From assembly GCA_947476405.1 (NCBI GenBank), contig CANJQG010000060.1, positions 1 to 8,959 of the forward strand: DNA of 8,959 nt, written 5' to 3'. The stretch is from Thiotrichales bacterium. Its GTDB lineage: Bacteria; Pseudomonadota; Gammaproteobacteria; Francisellales; CACEW01. The notes under the pieces are model-generated. The model was not told the origin of the DNA and searched no databases. It saw only the letters and a list, made by a program, of their open reading frames with translations. How positions within the stretch are numbered: position 1 is the stretch's first letter; the number at the start of each line of letters is the position of its first letter. Position numbers and translations under genes: made by a program. This document shows positions 6,585 through 8,959 of this stretch, in pieces.

Positions 6585-6613
6585 TTGTATTTTAGTTCGC
6601 AATCTGTTAGAAT
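6585..6613 (+). promoter_or_regulatory. Putative promoter of the toxin-antitoxin operon
   Basis: TTGTAT (6585-6590), a 17-bp spacer and TAGAAT (6608-6613) lie about 32 bases before the antitoxin ATG. AGTTCGC (6594-6600) is inside the spacer and would be well placed for autorepression by the antitoxin, which is usual for such operons. The -35 is weak. Confidence 0.4.
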
Positions 6614-6645
6614 AGTATTACTTCATTACTGTAAGGTGAGAAATA

Positions 6646-6870
6646 ATGCTATTCTCTTCGGTGACTCAAAAAGGCCAGGCAACTATCCCTGTTAAAATTC
6701 GCAATTGTTTGCATCTCAATCCTGGCGACAAGATCGGTTTTGTGATTGAGCATGAGCGGGTGTTTCTTAAAAAAATCGAGCCTTTTGATTACACCTATCA
6801 CCAGGCGCTCACTGCAACCTTATCTGAATGGGATTCTGCTGAAGATGACGATGCTTATCAAGACCTATAA
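6646..6870 (+). CDS. AbrB/MazE-family antitoxin
   Basis: The 74-residue protein begins with the swapped-hairpin AbrB/MazE DNA-binding domain: VTQKGQATIPVKIRNCLHL, then NPGDKIGFVIE, then a short strand FLKKI (residues 5-44). The acidic tail (EWDSAEDDDAYQDL) is the kind of segment that neutralises a MazF/PemK toxin. In this family the antitoxin dimer binds its own promoter and, with the toxin, represses it. The ATG is supported by AAGGTGAG about 6-8 bases upstream. The reading frame overlaps the toxin gene by 20 bp, so the two are very likely translationally coupled. It sits next to a tRNA integration region, as mobile toxin-antitoxin modules often do. Confidence 0.93.
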   Translation: MLFSSVTQKGQATIPVKIRNCLHLNPGDKIGFVIEHERVFLKKIEPFDYTYHQALTATLSEWDSAEDDDAYQDL

Positions 6871-7195
6871 GCCCTATGGTATTGTGGTGGTACCGTTTCC
6901 TTTCACCGATTCTGCTGAGGCAAAGCGGCGGCCAGCCTTAATTGTATCCAGTGAACAGCATCAACAGGATACAGGACAGGTCACCTTATTGATGGTGACC
7001 TGTGCAAAGCACTCCAGGTGGATGAGCGATCATTTGATTCAGGATCTCAAAGTGACTGGTTTGACTGCGGCATCATTTATCCGCCTCAAAGTATTTACCT
7101 TAGACTTGCGCCTCGTGCTAAAAGAAGTGGGCCAACTTGGACCAAGCGATTGCAAGCAAGTTCAGAGTATGTTGCGCTCCCACTTTGAGTTATGA
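6851..7195 (+). CDS. PemK/MazF-family endoribonuclease toxin
   Basis: The 114-residue product has the PemK/MazF features in order: the YGIVVVPFPFTDS strand region (9-21), KRRPALIVSS with the conserved Arg (R26/R27) at 25-34, VTLLMVTCAKH (44-54) with the candidate catalytic Thr T50, and SFIRLKVFTLD (75-85), which corresponds to the S-x-(I/V)-R-x2-(K)-x-FT-D stretch of the family. Such toxins cut mRNA in a sequence-specific way and halt growth when the antitoxin is lost. The frame is open further upstream, but those codons lie within the antitoxin gene. ATG at 6851 is preferred because GAAG lies 6 bases before it; an ATG two codons earlier (6845) is also possible. Key residues look intact, so the toxin is probably functional. 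Confidence 0.92.
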   Translation: MLIKTYKPYGIVVVPFPFTDSAEAKRRPALIVSSEQHQQDTGQVTLLMVTCAKHSRWMSDHLIQDLKVTGLTAASFIRLKVFTLDLRLVLKEVGQLGPSDCKQVQSMLRSHFEL

Positions 7196-7253
7196 CGCTC
7201 ATCACCCCTTTGCTCTTCGACAAATACCGCTGAGCGCAAAATCCGTAAACCGA

Positions 7254-8795
7254 TCAACTCGCTGCTGTCGGATTAAAGGTATCATCGCAAATCGTATTAG
7301 GCGCAGGCAGGCCACCTTGAAGCAGATAATAATTCACTTTATCCTTCACACATATGCCAGGAGGCTCGTTTGATAAATAAATTCCATGACCTGAGCCCTT
7401 AAAATGAACGATTACAGAACCAGGAACCACTGCCGCTAATTGCTGACACCAAACATAAGGCGTTTCAGAATCATGATCATTACAGGCCAACATGATTTTA
7501 GGCGTATCGGCGGTGTACTGTAATTTTGGCAAAGTTTGGCTCGTTCTACCCGTCCATCCTGCACAAGCTGACAGAAACTCTGAGCCTACAAAAGCACCCA
7601 TTAAAGGATAATCCCTACGGAGATCTGCAGCTTGTTGATAAATTTGCGCTGCATCAGGATGATCATCATAATCCGTACACAATACAGCATTATACTCAGA
7701 ATGATCGGCTGTGAATCGACCCTTGACATAATTCCCGCCGATGATTCCGCCTAAATATTGTAATTGCGTCCCATCATTATTGACATTAATATCACGAATT
7801 CCACTCGCCAAGACCCACCACATATTCCCCACAAACATCGTCGGATTAATGCTCTCTGGACTACTATCCGTAAAAGGAAGCGCCACTTCAACTGCGTTCA
7901 AGAATTCCACGGTATTTAAAGGCAAATGATCTGTTTTTTCACCCGTAGGCACCGTGTGTTTTGACAAAATACTCAATGCATTATCATACGCTTTTTCCGC
8001 ATTCGGATAGAGCGGGCAATGGGTATTTGAATCACATTGTTGGAAAAAATGATGCAAGGTTTCTTCAAATGCAGCTGCTTGATCCTGACTCAAAGTGATG
8101 ATACTCCGCGTGGGAGGCATCACACTATCCAAGATCATTTTATCAATATGCTGTGGATAATCCATCAAATAGAGAGATCCCAACTGTGTACCATACGAAT
8201 AGGCCAGAAAACTCATTTTACTAAAACCAACTGCTTCACGAACCGCATCCAGATCTTGCACGGTCTCGATGGTCCCGACGTGATTTTGAAAGCCATTATA
8301 TTGACTGGCACACACTTGCCATTTTTTCTCGGACACCGCTACCAAATTCTCAATTCCATTGGGAACAAGGGGATTATCCATGAAAATATCCTGATTCAAA
8401 TCCGTATCACAGCTGAGATGCGGACTTCTACCCACGCCACGCGGATCAAAGGTAAAGATCGTATATTGATTCGTGAAATTAGGATCTAAAAAAGGAATAT
8501 ATTGAGGCATTCCTTTCGTTTGATCCCCCCAAGGCCCACCATCATTAAAGTATAAAGCTTTACTCGGATGTGCCCCCACTTTGGTATATTGCATCACAAA
8601 CACTTGGGTCGTTTCCTGACTCGGATTTTTATAGCTGAGCGGAACCGTCAAAAAGCCACACCGATAGCCGTCAGCCAAACTCGCATTGGGGCACGCTCCC
8701 CATGCAATTGAATTTGCATAGGCCGCTGCGCTAAAGGCCAAAGCGCCGCTCATGATCAGCGACCGCCATACAAAAGATTTTTGCTTAAGCTGCAT
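7254..8795 (-). CDS. Secreted S33/TAP-like alpha/beta-hydrolase peptidase
   Basis: The 513-residue protein belongs to the tripeptidyl-aminopeptidase-like branch of the alpha/beta hydrolases (S33), which release N-terminal residues or short peptides. Positions: a signal peptide (1-27, basic start MQLKQK, hydrophobic core, probable cleavage AYA-N); oxyanion-region NDGGPWG (84-90); FDPRGVGRS (116-124); nucleophile S200 in AYSYGTQLG, with Ala where GxSxG usually has Gly; a helical lid; acid D442 in DHDSETP; H470 in GSGHG. A TAP-like C-terminal domain ends the protein. About a dozen cysteines fit periplasmic or extracellular disulfides. ATG at 8795 is chosen over the upstream TTG (8825) because AGGAAT lies 7 bases before it and the signal peptide then starts correctly. 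It is convergent with the toxin gene, 58 bp apart. Substrate is unknown. Confidence 0.9.
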   Translation of the reverse strand: MQLKQKSFVWRSLIMSGALAFSAAAYANSIAWGACPNASLADGYRCGFLTVPLSYKNPSQETTQVFVMQYTKVGAHPSKALYFNDGGPWGDQTKGMPQYIPFLDPNFTNQYTIFTFDPRGVGRSPHLSCDTDLNQDIFMDNPLVPNGIENLVAVSEKKWQVCASQYNGFQNHVGTIETVQDLDAVREAVGFSKMSFLAYSYGTQLGSLYLMDYPQHIDKMILDSVMPPTRSIITLSQDQAAAFEETLHHFFQQCDSNTHCPLYPNAEKAYDNALSILSKHTVPTGEKTDHLPLNTVEFLNAVEVALPFTDSSPESINPTMFVGNMWWVLASGIRDINVNNDGTQLQYLGGIIGGNYVKGRFTADHSEYNAVLCTDYDDHPDAAQIYQQAADLRRDYPLMGAFVGSEFLSACAGWTGRTSQTLPKLQYTADTPKIMLACNDHDSETPYVWCQQLAAVVPGSVIVHFKGSGHGIYLSNEPPGICVKDKVNYYLLQGGLPAPNTICDDTFNPTAAS

Positions 8796-8959
8796 GAGAA
8801 TTCCTATTATTTGAGCCTCTTGCAATATTATTTTCAGAAATGGCCAGATAAACAGCAGAATCTGAACGTATTGACGGCGTTAGGCGTCCGCGGGTAATTT
8901 TCCAGCTGTATTGCATCAAAAATAAACAATTTTTCGATTTTCCAGGCAGGGCATTCCCT
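8796..8959 (-). other. Upstream region of the peptidase gene
   Basis: This 164-base stretch to the window edge holds the ribosome binding site of the peptidase gene but no promoter I can assign with confidence; a TAATAT with a poor -35 lies about 25-35 bases before the start. It contains CGGCGTTAGGCG (around 8871-8884), which resembles CGGCATTAGGCG in the IS end at the left of the window. A 43-codon frame here has no ribosome binding site and is not called. Confidence 0.4.

Noticed and set aside
7196..7236. CGCTCA / TGAGCG inverted repeat between toxin and peptidase genes
   Set aside because: A 6-bp stem with a loop of about 29 bases and no T-tract is too weak to call a terminator.
8037..8489. 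150-codon plus-strand frame inside the peptidase gene
   Set aside because: Antisense to a well-supported S33 peptidase; composition and lack of motifs mark it as a shadow frame.
8785..8916. 43-codon minus-strand frame starting MQYSWKITRG upstream of the peptidase
   Set aside because: No ribosome binding site, overlaps the peptidase start, and no family resemblance.
1..8959. CRISPR array, riboswitch or rRNA
   Set aside because: No regularly spaced direct repeats of CRISPR type, no recognisable riboswitch leader and no rRNA-like sequence were seen.

Overview
This window looks like chromosomal DNA of a Gram-negative gammaproteobacterium, most plausibly of the Legionellales type (Legionella, Coxiella, Berkiella and relatives). 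The reasons are the kdsC-lptC-lptA-lptB LPS cluster, a moderately AT-rich composition, and a large protein with a SopB/SidF-like CX5R phosphatase motif of the kind common among host-associated gammaproteobacteria. The taxonomic placement is inference; no ribosomal or other marker gene is present.

Layout from left to right. Bases 1-149 appear to be the end of an insertion sequence, probably IS66 family. A well-translated partial TnpA-like ORF runs off the left edge on the minus strand, and the element's tip reads GTAAGCG. Immediately inside and beyond that tip a 603-codon plus-strand ORF encodes a putative phosphoinositide-phosphatase-like protein (CMSGKDRTG) with an SG-rich tail. It converges, with only 5 bp between stop codons, on a tightly overlapped minus-strand operon kdsC-lptC-lptA-lptB. 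These genes encode KDO-8-phosphate phosphatase and three components of the LPS transport bridge. A 148-bp divergent promoter region separates kdsC from a plus-strand gene for an unrecognised 574-residue multi-pass membrane protein.

The region after that is accessory in character. A tRNA-Leu(CAG) with its own promoter (carrying a C8 tract in the spacer) is followed by about 300 bp without an intact gene. That stretch resembles the attachment-site and upstream region of a tRNA-targeting tyrosine integrase whose coding region has decayed. It contains helically phased AGTTCGC-type repeats and GTATA-rich sequence. A two-gene AbrB-antitoxin / PemK-MazF-toxin module follows, and finally a convergent minus-strand gene for a secreted S33/TAP-like alpha/beta-hydrolase peptidase.

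The LPS genes work together: KdsC makes free KDO for the LPS inner core, and LptB, LptC and LptA power and form the inner-membrane-to-periplasm part of LPS export. The usual flanking partners kdsD and rpoN are not adjacent here. The phosphatase-like protein and the membrane protein bracket this core operon and look like lineage-specific cargo. I see no clear evidence of a wholly new multi-gene system. The best leads are the IS-truncated phosphatase candidate, the membrane protein, the integrase-scar region and the homopolymer tracts in lptC and the tRNA promoter.
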